Shown here piece by piece: positions 34,551 through 42,544 of a DNA stretch of 63,973 nucleotides; the stretch's first letter is position 1, and every line of letters starts with the position of its first letter. The notes under the pieces were generated by a model, which was given only the letters and a program-made list of their open reading frames with translations, was not told the DNA's origin and made no database searches. The stretch spans positions 1 to 63,973 of the forward strand of contig NZ_JAPZSC010000014.1 of the NCBI RefSeq assembly GCF_027531545.1. Reading direction: 5' to 3'. The DNA is from Silanimonas sp. (GTDB lineage: Bacteria > Pseudomonadota > Gammaproteobacteria > Xanthomonadales > Xanthomonadaceae). Made by a program: the position numbers and the translations under genes.

Positions 34551-34877
34551 TTAGCACCCGCAGGCGTCTGAAGTGGCCACCTCGGCCTCTGGCAGGCCTT
34601 GGCAGCAGTTGTCGGTGAGGTAGGCGAGCAGTCCGTTCATCTGCTCGTAAGCGGCTCGGTAGATGACGAAGCGGCCGGCCTGGGCTTGCGTCACCAACCC
34701 CGCGGCTGCGAGCTCCTTGAGGTGGAACGCGAGGTTCGTCGGCCCCACCCCAATCGCCTCGGCAAGTGCCTTCTGAGACAGCCCCTCGCGGCCGGCAACG
34801 ACCAGCGTGCGAAAGGCGTCGAGGCGCACTGGATGGGCCAGTGCGGCAAGGGCTTGGACGATCACTTGTTTATCCAT
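34551..34877 (-). CDS. arsR: ArsR-family metalloregulator
   Basis: The 108-residue winged-HTH repressor has the ArsR core HPVRLDAFRTLV and the recognition helix GPTNLAFHLKELAAAGLV. It carries a C-terminal NCC pair plus a final CGC, suitable for binding As(III) or a related ion; this differs from the classical ELCVC site in the HTH. ATG 34877 is chosen because the operator and promoter at 34880-34913 lie just upstream; a start at 34913 would put them inside the gene. It represses the operon with the flavoprotein and pump until the metalloid binds. Confidence 0.85.
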   Translation of the reverse strand: MDKQVIVQALAALAHPVRLDAFRTLVVAGREGLSQKALAEAIGVGPTNLAFHLKELAAAGLVTQAQAGRFVIYRAAYEQMNGLLAYLTDNCCQGLPEAEVATSDACGC

Positions 34878-34879
34878 GA

Positions 34880-34913
34880 ATTCAAGAATACTTGAATCAT
34901 TTAGCGATTGCAA
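34880..34913 (-). promoter_or_regulatory. ars promoter with ArsR operator
   Basis: Minus strand: -35 TTGCAA (34913-34908), 17 bp, -10 TATTCT (34890-34885). The perfect palindrome ATTCAAG aata CTTGAAT (34880-34897) covers the -10. The predicted start is about 34878, so the arsR message would be almost leaderless. Confidence 0.7.
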
Positions 34914-34945
34914 GCGCCGGGTGCCGCTGCGTCGTCGGTCATTAA

Positions 34946-35267
34946 GCTGACCAAGGTGTTGAAGGCGGAGTCTGGCGACACGGCCGACATGTCCCGGGGT
35001 TCAAGGGCAGGCCCCCTTGCAGGCGCTGCAGCGCGAAGACCGTCAGTACACCCAGGCCATTGAGCACCAGCAAGCCGACGGTGTAGGACACCCAGCCTTG
35101 CTCCTGCTCAGGGTCGATACGGGCGAGGCGGAAGAGCGGCGCCTCGACCCGACGGCCCAAGGCGAAACGTCCCGCCATTTCGGCCTCGACAGCGTGGGCC
35201 AGCGGCCAGGACAGCAGCAGCCGGATGGCCAGATGGCGATCAAGTGCATCCAGGCTGGCGCGTTCAC
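34946..35267 (-). pseudogene. kdpA: kdpA 5' remnant (potassium-transporting ATPase subunit A)
   Basis: About the first 75 codons of KdpA are recognisable but broken. Codons 1-13 follow a GTG at 35267. A frameshift near 35230 leads into WPLAHAVEAEMAGRFALGRR and VLTVFALQRLQGGLPLNP, and a second shift near 34985 leads into SAVSPDSAFNTLVS. Homology then stops. KdpA is the K+ channel subunit of the Kdp ATPase, normally about 560 residues. Nothing else of kdpBC follows. Confidence 0.75.
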
Positions 35268-35344
35268 GAGGAGTTCTCCGGCCGCAGTAGCACAGCGATC
35301 AGGTAAACGAGCAGGCCTGCCGAGATGAGAAGGACGATGTCCAT
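35264..35344 (-). CDS. kdpF: KdpF small membrane peptide
   Basis: A 26-residue single-helix peptide, MDIVLLISAGLL followed by VYLIAVLLRPE, matches KdpF, which stabilises the Kdp ATPase. Its stop overlaps the GTG of the broken kdpA, the native kdpFA junction. With kdpA dead it is probably a passenger left from the donor genome. Confidence 0.75.
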   Translation of the reverse strand: MDIVLLISAGLLVYLIAVLLRPENSS

Positions 35345-35673
35345 GCTTGCTCCGATCTATCGAAGTTAGATGCTCGGACTACCTCCATCAAGCTGGCGCC
35401 AAGAATCGTGTGCTGGGCGTCAAGTTCCCATCAAGATGGCAGGATCCGGGAGTTGGCACAAGACTCCGCGATGCATCCGGCCCGACGCCATCCAGTCGAA
35501 TGTCTGCTGACAGCGCTTTGCAGGATCGACCGCTCCTGGCCGTCTGTGTGAGTCGATTCGCCCGAGTCGAATGCGCGGGCCCGGATCGTCAGCGGTCACT
35601 CGGCGCATAGACCTTGATGCCGGCAATCTGAGGGGCAATCTGTTCGGACTCCCACTCCAGAACAGGACGCATC
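35345..35673. other. Right junction of the resistance cargo
   Basis: No gene with coding character in these 329 bp. They separate the kdp remnant from the plus-strand ICE backbone that resumes at 35674. I see no promoter I would defend. Confidence 0.35.
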
Positions 35674-38166
35674 ATGCAGCCACTCTCACTCAGGCTCCGG
35701 GGCTTCCGGGGCATCCGCGACGGCCTCGGGCTGGACGAGCTGACCCTCGATCTGGAGCGGCTGGCCGATGGTGCCGCGCTGGTCGCCATCGCAGGCGCCA
35801 ACGGCCGCGGCAAGTCCACGGTGATGGACAACCTGCATCCCTATCTGACCATGCCGTCGCGGGCGGCTCAGGCCGGGCCGGGCGGCTTTTCGTACTACGA
35901 CCAGGTCTGTTTGCCCGAGAACGAGAAGGACCTGCACTGGGCGCACGCAGGGCGCTGCTACCGATCGCAGGTGGTCATCCGCATGAACGGCCGAACCGGG
36001 AGCCGCCGCAGGACCGAGGCCTATCTGCTGACGCTGGATGACGCCGGCACGTGGTCTCCCGCCGCGCTGCCAGACGGCACCGTCTCCGATGGCAAGGTCG
36101 AGACCTATGCGCGATGCGTCGAGGCCATCTGCGGGCCGGCCGACACCTTCTTCACGTCGGTCTTCTCGGCACAAGGGAAGCGGCAGCTCAGCACCTACCG
36201 CAATGGCGAGATCAAGGCCCTGCTGGCCGATCTGCTGGGGCAGGAGGACATCCGCGCGCTCGGTCAGAAGGCGGGCGAGACGGCGCGGCAGTTGAAGGCG
36301 GCGCTGGCGGCGTTGCGCGCCGAGGGAGCCGCGCTCGATGCCGAGCGCCAGCGGTTGGAGGATGACGCCCGTCGATGGCAGGGCGCGGAAGAGAGGGTCA
36401 AGACGGCGCAAGCCAGCCGGCAGGCGGCCCATGAACAACGGGAGGCTGCGCGAACGCACGAGGCGTCGTTGATGGCTCTGCAGGAGCAGGCGAAGGCTGT
36501 CGAGAGCCGGCGAGCGCAGTTGGTGGAGGAACTGGCGGGCGCCCGTGCCGAGGGTGATCGCACCCTGCAGGACCTGCGCACGCAGGATCGGGAGGCAACG
36601 GAGCAACTCGCACGACTCGACGGTCGTGTGGCGCAGCGTGTCGCGCAGGCCATGGCGCAGCGCGAACGACTGGAGGCCCGCATCCGGTCCCTGCAGCGGG
36701 CGCTGGCGGACGAGGCCGTGGTGGCTCGAGCCGGCCGCCGTCTGCCGCTGGCGACAGAGGTGGTGCGTCGCCGCGAGGCCCGCATGCTGGCGCTTCGCGA
36801 TGCCGTCCAGGACCTTGCGCGCCGTCGCGATGCCGTCGCAGGGCTCGGGCAGCGGCTGGCATCGCTTGAGCGCGAGGCGGGGCAGGCCGCGCTCCAGGCG
36901 GAGGACCTGAGTCGCCGCCTGGCTCTGAGCAACCGCGTGCCGTGCAGCGGCATGCCCATGCAGGGTCAATGCACCCTGCTGTCGGACGCACGCGAAGCGG
37001 CCGCGCTGGCGCCGAGCGCACAGCAGCGCATCCGTCAACTCGCTGCGGAGCGGGACAGTCTTCGGCTTGAACTGCAAGCCCTGCAAGAGGCGGTGAGCCT
37101 CAACGTCGGCGCACCGAAGAGCCTGAGCCGGGCCGAGTGGCAGTCGAGGCGAGCCCTGGCCCGTCAGACGGCCTATGCCGCCTTGGCTGCGCGCGGGGCG
37201 GAGATGGGCCAGGCGCGCGCGGGTCTTGTCGAAGCGGAGGACGAACTCGCCGCACTTCCCCCCGCTCCAGACCCGTCGGCCGGGGCGGACATCGCGATCG
37301 ACACCAACTCCGAAGCGGCCGAGCGCCAGCAGATCATTGCCAGCCGGATGCGCGTTGCAGAGCGTGTCTCGCTGCTGGAAGCTCAGGCCCAGGTGGCCAT
37401 CCAGCGACTTCGGACCGCGATCGATGCACTGCCGTCACCGCCGGATGCTGCGCGGCTCGCACATGCTCGAGCCCAGGTGGAGCGCTGGCAGGGTGTCCTG
37501 GATGAGGCGGAGCGCTCGCATCTGGCTGCCGTCCGCGACGCGCAGGCGCTTGCCGCTCTGTCGGCCCAGATGGAGGAGCATGGCCGGAGGCGCGACGCAG
37601 CCGCGGCCCGCACGGCACGGGTGGAGCAGGAACTCGCCAACTGGCTGCTGTTCGTCCGCTGCATGGGCAACGATGGCCTGATCGCGCTGGCCATCGACGA
37701 TGCGGGCCCGACGCTGTCAGGCCTGGTGAACGATCTGCTGCTGGCCTGCTATGGCCCGCGCTTCACGGTGGCCATCGAGACCTTGCAGGAGACGGCCAAG
37801 GGCGAGCAGCGCGAGGGCTTCGACATCCGCGTCTACGACGCAGAGTCGGGCGAGGACAAGAGCGTCACGGCGATGAGCGGCGGCGAGAGGGTCTGGATCA
37901 ACGAGTGCCTGGTGCGGGCCGTGGCGCTGTACCTGGCGCAGAACACCGGCCGGCGCTACGACACCCTGTTCTCCGACGAGACCGACGGACCGCTGGACCC
38001 GGAGCGCAAGCGCATGTTCATGGCGATGAAGCGGCGGGTGCTGGAATTGGGTGGCTACGCGCGGGAATTCTTCGTGTCGCAGACGCCGGAGCTGACGGCG
38101 ATGGCGGATGCGGTGATCGATCTGGACGCGATGGCGGCGTTGCACTCAACCTCGTCTGTCGAGTAG
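35674..38166 (+). CDS. SbcC/SMC-like ATPase
   Basis: The 830-residue protein has Walker A GANGRGKST (residues 41-49), long coiled coils (about 175-390 and 450-660), ABC signature MSGGERVW near 735, and Walker B LFSDETDG near 767. A Cys pair, CSGMPMQGQC near residue 424, sits at the hinge but is spaced C-x8-C, unlike the CxxC zinc hook. The fold fits SbcC/Rad50-type ATPases that pair with an SbcD-like nuclease. The phosphoesterase at 29640 is the likely partner. It would act on DNA ends or recombination intermediates. Confidence 0.8.
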   Translation: MQPLSLRLRGFRGIRDGLGLDELTLDLERLADGAALVAIAGANGRGKSTVMDNLHPYLTMPSRAAQAGPGGFSYYDQVCLPENEKDLHWAHAGRCYRSQVVIRMNGRTGSRRRTEAYLLTLDDAGTWSPAALPDGTVSDGKVETYARCVEAICGPADTFFTSVFSAQGKRQLSTYRNGEIKALLADLLGQEDIRALGQKAGETARQLKAALAALRAEGAALDAERQRLEDDARRWQGAEERVKTAQASRQAAHEQREAARTHEASLMALQEQAKAVESRRAQLVEELAGARAEGDRTLQDLRTQDREATEQLARLDGRVAQRVAQAMAQRERLEARIRSLQRALADEAVVARAGRRLPLATEVVRRREARMLALRDAVQDLARRRDAVAGLGQRLASLEREAGQAALQAEDLSRRLALSNRVPCSGMPMQGQCTLLSDAREAAALAPSAQQRIRQLAAERDSLRLELQALQEAVSLNVGAPKSLSRAEWQSRRALARQTAYAALAARGAEMGQARAGLVEAEDELAALPPAPDPSAGADIAIDTNSEAAERQQIIASRMRVAERVSLLEAQAQVAIQRLRTAIDALPSPPDAARLAHARAQVERWQGVLDEAERSHLAAVRDAQALAALSAQMEEHGRRRDAAAARTARVEQELANWLLFVRCMGNDGLIALAIDDAGPTLSGLVNDLLLACYGPRFTVAIETLQETAKGEQREGFDIRVYDAESGEDKSVTAMSGGERVWINECLVRAVALYLAQNTGRRYDTLFSDETDGPLDPERKRMFMAMKRRVLELGGYAREFFVSQTPELTAMADAVIDLDAMAALHSTSSVE

Positions 38167-38221
38167 AGCAGCGTACGCGGGCCGAATGGCGCGGTTTCGG
38201 CATCTCTGGTGAACACGGCCG

Positions 38222-38305
38222 GGTACCTGAAGCGCCAGCGCGACTCACGGCTTCAGGTACCGACGGATCGCGGCCCCACGAGTACTCTTTCGCACATCGA
38301 AAGAG
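38222..38305 (+). promoter_or_regulatory. Two palindromes upstream of the 273-aa gene
   Basis: A perfect 12-bp inverted repeat GGTACCTGAAGC / GCTTCAGGTACC lies at 38222-38261 (16-bp loop). A perfect 8-bp one, CTCTTTCG cacat CGAAAGAG, lies at 38285-38305. The second includes part of the ribosome site of the gene starting at 38314, so it could hide that site or bind a regulator. Confidence 0.6.
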
Positions 38306-38313
38306 GATTCACG

Positions 38314-39135
38314 ATGACGACGCATCCGACCACACCGAAGCAGGCCCGGCACGCCTGCGAGCAGCTGTTGAAGGCCGACCGTGCCGACAAGACTGAGAAG
38401 TCGATCCTGCCCAGTGAAGTCAGGGTGATCGACCGACTGCTTGAACGGGGCCTCGAGCTGGAGGACGCCTATGCCGATATCCACGGCAAGCTCGTCCAGC
38501 ATCCGCCGGCCCTAAAGGTCTTCTTCGATCTGGTGCAGAGCACGGCGGCGTTCTGGAGCCCTGAGTCGAATCAGGAGGCTCGCAGAGGAAGGGCCAGGCT
38601 GGTCGAGGTCAACCAGGAGATCGAAAGGGTTGCGGCGCACCTGGCCGAGTTGCTGGACGAGCGTACCGAGTTGAAGAACCATTCCGGGTTCTCTTGTGAA
38701 ACGCTCTACCACCCGGTGGACGCGATTCACGCTGCTGCCGCACGGAACTACAGCTACGAACAGTGGGTGAAGGCGAGGCTCGAAACCCTGACAGGTCAGT
38801 TCGATCTCAAGTACTGGCCGCCGTTGAGCGCTGTGGTTCAGGCCATTGCCGATGATGCGGCGCGAGCGGCTCCCCTTCCGCACGATCCGCTCACGGCGGC
38901 TGGGACTGAAGGGCCGCGTGCGAGCCTGGCGGACACGTTCAGGGCGTTTTTCGTCGCTATCGAGGAGCAGAGCAGTCGGAACTTCGGGTTCCTGCCGCAC
39001 TCCTTCGAACTCAGTGATCGCTGCGTCGCTAGCTTGCTGAGCTGCGCTCTGGGCCTGGGTCCGGACGAGGCGGTTGATGCGCCGTACGTCAAGCGCCTCC
39101 GGCAGCGTCAACGTGAACGAGCGGTGCAGTCGTGA
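38314..39135 (+). CDS. Hypothetical helical ICE protein (273 aa)
   Basis: I do not recognise this protein. It is soluble and mostly helical, with a coiled-coil stretch at about residues 90-125 (VEVNQEIERVAAHLAELLDE). The start ATG 38314 has an AGAGG ribosome site inside a hairpin arm. The preceding gene ends 148 bp upstream and the next is convergent, so it is probably expressed from its own promoter. Confidence 0.55.
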   Translation: MTTHPTTPKQARHACEQLLKADRADKTEKSILPSEVRVIDRLLERGLELEDAYADIHGKLVQHPPALKVFFDLVQSTAAFWSPESNQEARRGRARLVEVNQEIERVAAHLAELLDERTELKNHSGFSCETLYHPVDAIHAAAARNYSYEQWVKARLETLTGQFDLKYWPPLSAVVQAIADDAARAAPLPHDPLTAAGTEGPRASLADTFRAFFVAIEEQSSRNFGFLPHSFELSDRCVASLLSCALGLGPDEAVDAPYVKRLRQRQRERAVQS

Positions 39136-39158
39136 TCTGGTTTGGCAGAAAGAGAAGC

Positions 39159-39200
39159 GGCGCCGGCCCCATCCCTGCCGGGATGGGCGCGCGGCGCCGG
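39159..39200. terminator. Bidirectional terminator-like hairpin
   Basis: A long GC hairpin with the core GCCCCATCCC tgcc GGGATGGGC lies between convergent genes ending at 39135 and 39220. No clear T tract follows on either strand, so efficiency is uncertain. Confidence 0.5.
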
Positions 39201-39219
39201 GATCGATCAGCGGGCAGGG

Positions 39220-39531
39220 TCAGCCCGCCAACAGCGTGACTGGCGGCCCGTCTGCCAGGTGGCGGACGATGCAATTGCCCGCGTGCCGGCGGCCATCGCC
39301 CTCGACCTCGTCGACCAACTGCGCAGGCAGCCGAAGGCCGAGTTCTGCGACCTTGGCGCGCAAGGTCGCGATGTCCGTCCAGTCCAGCAGGGGCTCCTGC
39401 AGGCTGGTGTAGAGCATGTCGTTGCGCTCGTCGAAGACCTGGAGAAAGTAGTCCCCCAGGCGTCGATCGACGCCGGCCACGATCTCGACGGGGTGTCCGT
39501 CGAGCGTCGCCGTCGCGAGGTGCTGGCTCAT
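39220..39531 (-). CDS. Hypothetical small ICE protein (103 aa)
   Basis: The 103-residue protein, with MSQHLATATLDGHPVEIVAG at its start and YFLQVFDERNDMLYTSL after it, looks like a small beta-rich domain. It overlaps the upstream gene by ATGA, so the pair is coupled. Proteins like this sit beside similar partners in other ICEs and plasmids. I cannot name the family with confidence. Confidence 0.55.
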   Translation of the reverse strand: MSQHLATATLDGHPVEIVAGVDRRLGDYFLQVFDERNDMLYTSLQEPLLDWTDIATLRAKVAELGLRLPAQLVDEVEGDGRRHAGNCIVRHLADGPPVTLLAG

Positions 39532-39836
39532 GGTCCGGGCTCCGCGCTGTCGAACACGGGCAGCCCGTCGATGACGGCGGCCTCCCGGTCGAACATCAGC
39601 CAGGCCATGCCGGCGGATTCGGCCACCTCGAACAGCATGGCCAGATCGGGTTCCGACGGCACCCGGTACTTCGGTGCCCCGACATAGACGAACCCGCCGC
39701 AGTCGGTCGGGTAGGCGTTCACGGACAGGTCGTCATCGGCGAGCTTGTTGCGCGTCGCCGAACTCAGATGCTTCAGGGACAGGCTGGCCAGCATCTCGGC
39801 CTGCTGTCGCAGGCCGGTGGCGGGCAGGGTATGCAT
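39528..39836 (-). CDS. Small ICE protein, possibly DUF5983
   Basis: The 102-residue protein has a distinctive YPTDCGGFVYVG motif near residue 45 and AWLMFDREAAVIDGLPVFD near the end. These recall DUF5983-type proteins, but I am working from memory. The ATG 39836 has a GAGGAAG ribosome site. It is coupled to the next gene by a 4-bp overlap. Confidence 0.55.
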   Translation of the reverse strand: MHTLPATGLRQQAEMLASLSLKHLSSATRNKLADDDLSVNAYPTDCGGFVYVGAPKYRVPSEPDLAMLFEVAESAGMAWLMFDREAAVIDGLPVFDSAEPGP

Positions 39837-40050
39837 CGTGGCTTCCTCCTCGGGATGAACTGGGAGATGTGGGGGATTCGGTCGCCCGCGTCACGGTCGA
39901 GGGCGCACGGGGCGTGCGCTTCGATCGTCCGGCGCGGGCGAACGTCATGCCGCAGTCGCGGCAGCGGAACCAGTGCAGGCGACCGAGCGCGCCCAGGGGC
40001 ACGCCGTGGCCGGCACAGCAGGGGCAGGTCGGGGGTCTTCTCTCCGACAT
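39733..40050 (-). CDS. Possible zinc-ribbon protein overlapping its neighbour
   Basis: The 105-codon frame from ATG 40050 contains a zinc ribbon, CPCC near residue 9 and CRDC near 29. It then runs into low-complexity sequence and overlaps the start of the 39836 gene by 104 bp. The Cys pattern looks real and the C-terminal half does not. Either the true gene is shorter after a frameshift, or only the ribbon is used. Confidence 0.35.
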   Translation of the reverse strand: MSERRPPTCPCCAGHGVPLGALGRLHWFRCRDCGMTFARAGRSKRTPRAPSTVTRATESPTSPSSSRGGSHDAYPARHRPATAGRDAGQPVPEASEFGDAQQARR

Positions 40051-40149
40051 GGGCATCCTTGGTTGGGGTGGTATCGGCGACAAGGGCACCGCCTCGGCGG
40101 CGCCCTTCTCGCGACTGGGTCGTGCAGGGCGTGACAGCCGCACATGGCG

Positions 40150-40782
40150 TCAGAGCAGTCCGCGCTCCGCGAAGCTGACGCACTGGTCGCCGGCGACGAC
40201 GAAGTGGTCGATCAGGCGGATGTCCACCAGCGCCAGCGCCGACTTCAGCGTCTGAGTCAGGAACTCGTCCGCGCGGCTCGGCTCGGCCTGGCCGCTCGGG
40301 TGGTTGTGGGCCACCGCGATCGCGGCGGCGTTGCGGGCCAGGGCGCTCTTGACCAGTTCCCGCGGGTATACGGACGTCTGGGTGAGCGTGCCGCGGAACA
40401 CCTCCTCGTGGGCGATCAGCCGGTGGTTGGCATCCAGGTAGAGCGCGAGGAAGACCTCGTGCTGCAGGCCGGCGCAGCGCAGTCGCAGCCAGTCCCGAAG
40501 GACCTGGGGCGACGACATCACGGGCCCCTGCGCCATCCGGTCACGCAGCTCGCGCATCAGCAGCTCGCGGGCGACACCGAGTCGGCGCGACAGGAGCTGC
40601 TGCGTGGCCGGGTCCTCGTGGGGAGTCTCCCGGTCGCTGACGCGCAGCGCAGCCGGCGAGGGGCCTGGCAATGGGTGGGCCCGCAGGCCCAGCATCTCTG
40701 CCACCAGGTCCTCCCGCGACGCATGGGCGGCATCGGGCAGGTCCGGCAGATCTTGAAGACCCTGGAAAGGGTGGAAGTTCAT
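40150..40782 (-). CDS. RadC-type JAB-domain protein
   Basis: The 210-residue protein ends in the JAB1/MPN fold of RadC-like proteins. [15 protein letters not shown] (about residues 160-175) keeps the HxHPSG...S..D metal motif. RadC-like proteins are widespread on mobile elements, and a DNA-repair role is doubted; plasmid-borne forms are sometimes anti-restriction neighbours. The first 60 residues are unusual. ATG 40782 follows GAGGAGAACGCC. A leader hairpin (40814) and a copy of the 24-bp box (40923) lie upstream. Confidence 0.82.
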   Translation of the reverse strand: MNFHPFQGLQDLPDLPDAAHASREDLVAEMLGLRAHPLPGPSPAALRVSDRETPHEDPATQQLLSRRLGVARELLMRELRDRMAQGPVMSSPQVLRDWLRLRCAGLQHEVFLALYLDANHRLIAHEEVFRGTLTQTSVYPRELVKSALARNAAAIAVAHNHPSGQAEPSRADEFLTQTLKSALALVDIRLIDHFVVAGDQCVSFAERGLL

Positions 40783-40813
40783 GGCGTTCTCCTCTCGTGG
40801 CGAAAAGGAAGAC

Positions 40814-40828
40814 GGGAACGCCGTTCCC
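40814..40828 (-). promoter_or_regulatory. Leader hairpin of the RadC-like gene
   Basis: GGGAAC gcc GTTCCC, 32 bp upstream of the start codon, in the same position as the other leader hairpins in this block. Confidence 0.45.
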
Positions 40829-40922
40829 CTCCTTCACAGGCCAGGGACTGGTGTCCCCGCAAGGGAAGGATGTGCAGACACACGACGGAACGTGGCCGGC
40901 ACGGTGGCTCAGATGATCATCC

Positions 40923-40946
40923 GAGGCAGGTAACGACTGCGACGCC
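40923..40946 (-). promoter_or_regulatory. Repeated 24-bp box, copy 2 (toward RadC-like gene)
   Basis: On the minus strand GGCGTCGCAGTCG, T, TACCTGCCTC. It is identical to the copy at 57717 and lies 140 bp before the RadC-like start. The rest of 40947-41343 holds no gene; it has a hairpin CACTCC tgtcg GGAGTG (40976-40992) and AGTGACA...TGTCACT at 41221-41251. Confidence 0.72.
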
Positions 40947-41343
40947 GCTGCCGCCGGTTCGGTCGGCATCGGAAACACTCCTGTCGGGAGTGGGTGTGAG
41001 CCCGTCAAGTCTGCGCCATCGGCGCCGTGGATTCAACCGGGGTGGTGCCAGCAACCGCGCCTTTGCCGCGCTTGCCCGCGCAAAGGGCGCCAGGGTCCGT
41101 GCCTTGGTCGGGCATCGGTACGCGGGGAGGTGGCACGGTTCGCATGACCGCACTGCGCGTGGCCGCGCCGTTGTGGCTGGGCCACGGCCTGCCCGGATGT
41201 CTTGGCGGGCAGACCGCAAAAGTGACACCGCAGTGGCACTCGGCTGTCACTGCAGAAATTTCTTCGCCGCGGGCCGCAGTGGATGTGCACAGACCTGCGC
41301 AGGCACGCGAAGATGCGCGGCTTCTCGACAAGGCCGACCCGAC

Positions 41344-41556
41344 ATGCTGCACACCGGAAACCAGCTTCGACTGACCCGACCCGAACGGGCGCGGCTGGCC
41401 CGCATCACCGCCATCGAGCCGGGGTCCATCCGAAGCGTCGCGGACCTGCAGGCCTACGTCCGCCGATGCAAGGCCCACTACTGGGGCCACTCCGATGACA
41501 CCCGCTTCCTGCACTGGCTGATCGAGCGTGAGGTGCAGTCCCTGACCGGACGCTGA
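41344..41556 (+). CDS. Hypothetical small basic protein (70 aa)
   Basis: This 70-residue, Arg-rich protein (RLTRPERARLARITAIEPG, then AYVRRCKAHYWGHSDDTRF) shows good codon character and ends just before a terminator-like hairpin. It may bind nucleic acid, but no family is recognised. It is the only plus-strand gene between two minus-strand groups. Confidence 0.5.
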   Translation: MLHTGNQLRLTRPERARLARITAIEPGSIRSVADLQAYVRRCKAHYWGHSDDTRFLHWLIEREVQSLTGR

Positions 41557-41592
41557 GCGCCCGTCGCCCTGTTCGCAGTTGCGGAAACAGGA

Positions 41593-41619
41593 ACGCCCCC
41601 GGTGCTGGACCGGGGGCGT
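41593..41619 (+). terminator. Terminator-like hairpin
   Basis: Perfect 11-bp arms ACGCCCCCGGT gctgg ACCGGGGGCGT, 37 bp after the small plus-strand gene. There is no T tract. Confidence 0.5.
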
Positions 41620-41688
41620 GCTGGGTGACGGCCTAGCGTGGATCTGGATCGCGCCGTCTGAAGGGCCTCGAACGTTCGACCGGACGGC

Positions 41689-41880
41689 TCAGCGGAACAC
41701 GCGCGGCTCGACGCTTGCCCCGCGCATGAACGCGAGGTACGCACCGGCCTTGCCGATGTCGTCGAAGGTCGCCACGGGCTGCTCGTGCAGCACGACGGCC
41801 CAGGGACGGTCATCGTCCTCACTGGCGCGGATGCGCAGTTCCGGCGGCTGCCAGCGCGGGTGTCGGTAGAGGGGCAGGCC
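41689..41880 (-). CDS. Short coding frame without a normal start
   Basis: About 62 codons, GLPLYRHPRWQPPELRI followed by DDRPWAVVLHEQPVATFDD and ending GASVEPRVFR, read like a real protein. The frame is the same as that of the gene at 41890-42372 and is separated from it by TGA-CAC-TGA. No ATG, GTG or TTG lies in the frame after those stops; the first usable codon would be CTG. Either it is translated from an unusual start after the upstream gene, or a once-longer gene has been split. Confidence 0.35.
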   Translation of the reverse strand, partial: GLPLYRHPRWQPPELRIRASEDDDRPWAVVLHEQPVATFDDIGKAGAYLAFMRGASVEPRVFR

Positions 41881-41889
41881 GCTTCAGTG

Positions 41890-42372
41890 TCAACTGCGCC
41901 AGTCCATCAGTGCCAGCACATGCGCACAGTGGATGGCCGTACCGCCCGCCTCGCCCGGCTCGACGAGCAGGGGCACCTTCAGCAGGCCGGTCGAGCGGCC
42001 GACTGTGCCGACCACGTCGAACTCGTCGAGCCAGCTCGCTCCCGTGCCGGTGTCCCCCAGCACCAGCCGAACCTTTCGGCCGTCCCGGCGGCAGGTCTCC
42101 AGCACCCTCGCCAGGCGAGGGTCCGTGCCGGGATCGAAGTAGGTGCGGTGGCCCTGGGCGGACTCGCCCCAGGCACGCACCGCAGCGAGGTACTTCTCGT
42201 AGCCAGTGAGGCTGGCCGCGTCGTCGGCGGTGGGCATCAGGTCGGGACGATCGAAGCGCTGCGCGATCTGCCGGGCATGGTCGCGGGCGTTGTCGAAGCC
42301 GAAGCAGGTCACGCCACCTTCGGTGGCGATCACATACAGGCGTTGCTCGGGATTCAGGGTGATGTCTCGCAT
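41890..42372 (-). CDS. Hypothetical ICE protein (160 aa)
   Basis: The 160-residue protein has a beta-rich start (LYVIATEGGVTCFGFDNARDH) and ends LLVEPGEAGGTAIHCAHVLALMDWRS. No known domain is recognised. The start at ATG 42372 follows CGAGAGTTCACC. A CCCTGGCGGGA element lies 35 bp upstream, as before two other genes in this block. Confidence 0.6.
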   Translation of the reverse strand: MRDITLNPEQRLYVIATEGGVTCFGFDNARDHARQIAQRFDRPDLMPTADDAASLTGYEKYLAAVRAWGESAQGHRTYFDPGTDPRLARVLETCRRDGRKVRLVLGDTGTGASWLDEFDVVGTVGRSTGLLKVPLLVEPGEAGGTAIHCAHVLALMDWRS

Positions 42373-42544
42373 GGTGAACTCTCGAAGTTGGGAGGGCGGA
42401 CACCGGCCCTGGCGGGACGGGCCCGCGGGCGGTTGGATGGGGTGCTGGTCGCGCCAGGCCGCTGGACGTCAGTCCATGGCCAAGGCAATCCAGCGATCGA
42501 ACCCGGTGCAGCCGATGGGGCTGCGCCGGGGCTCGGTCTTCGGA

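Noticed and set aside
35674-38166. The Cys pair of the SMC-like protein as a Rad50 zinc hook.
   Set aside because: The spacing is C-x8-C, not CxxC, so a zinc hook is not supported; only a hinge position is noted.
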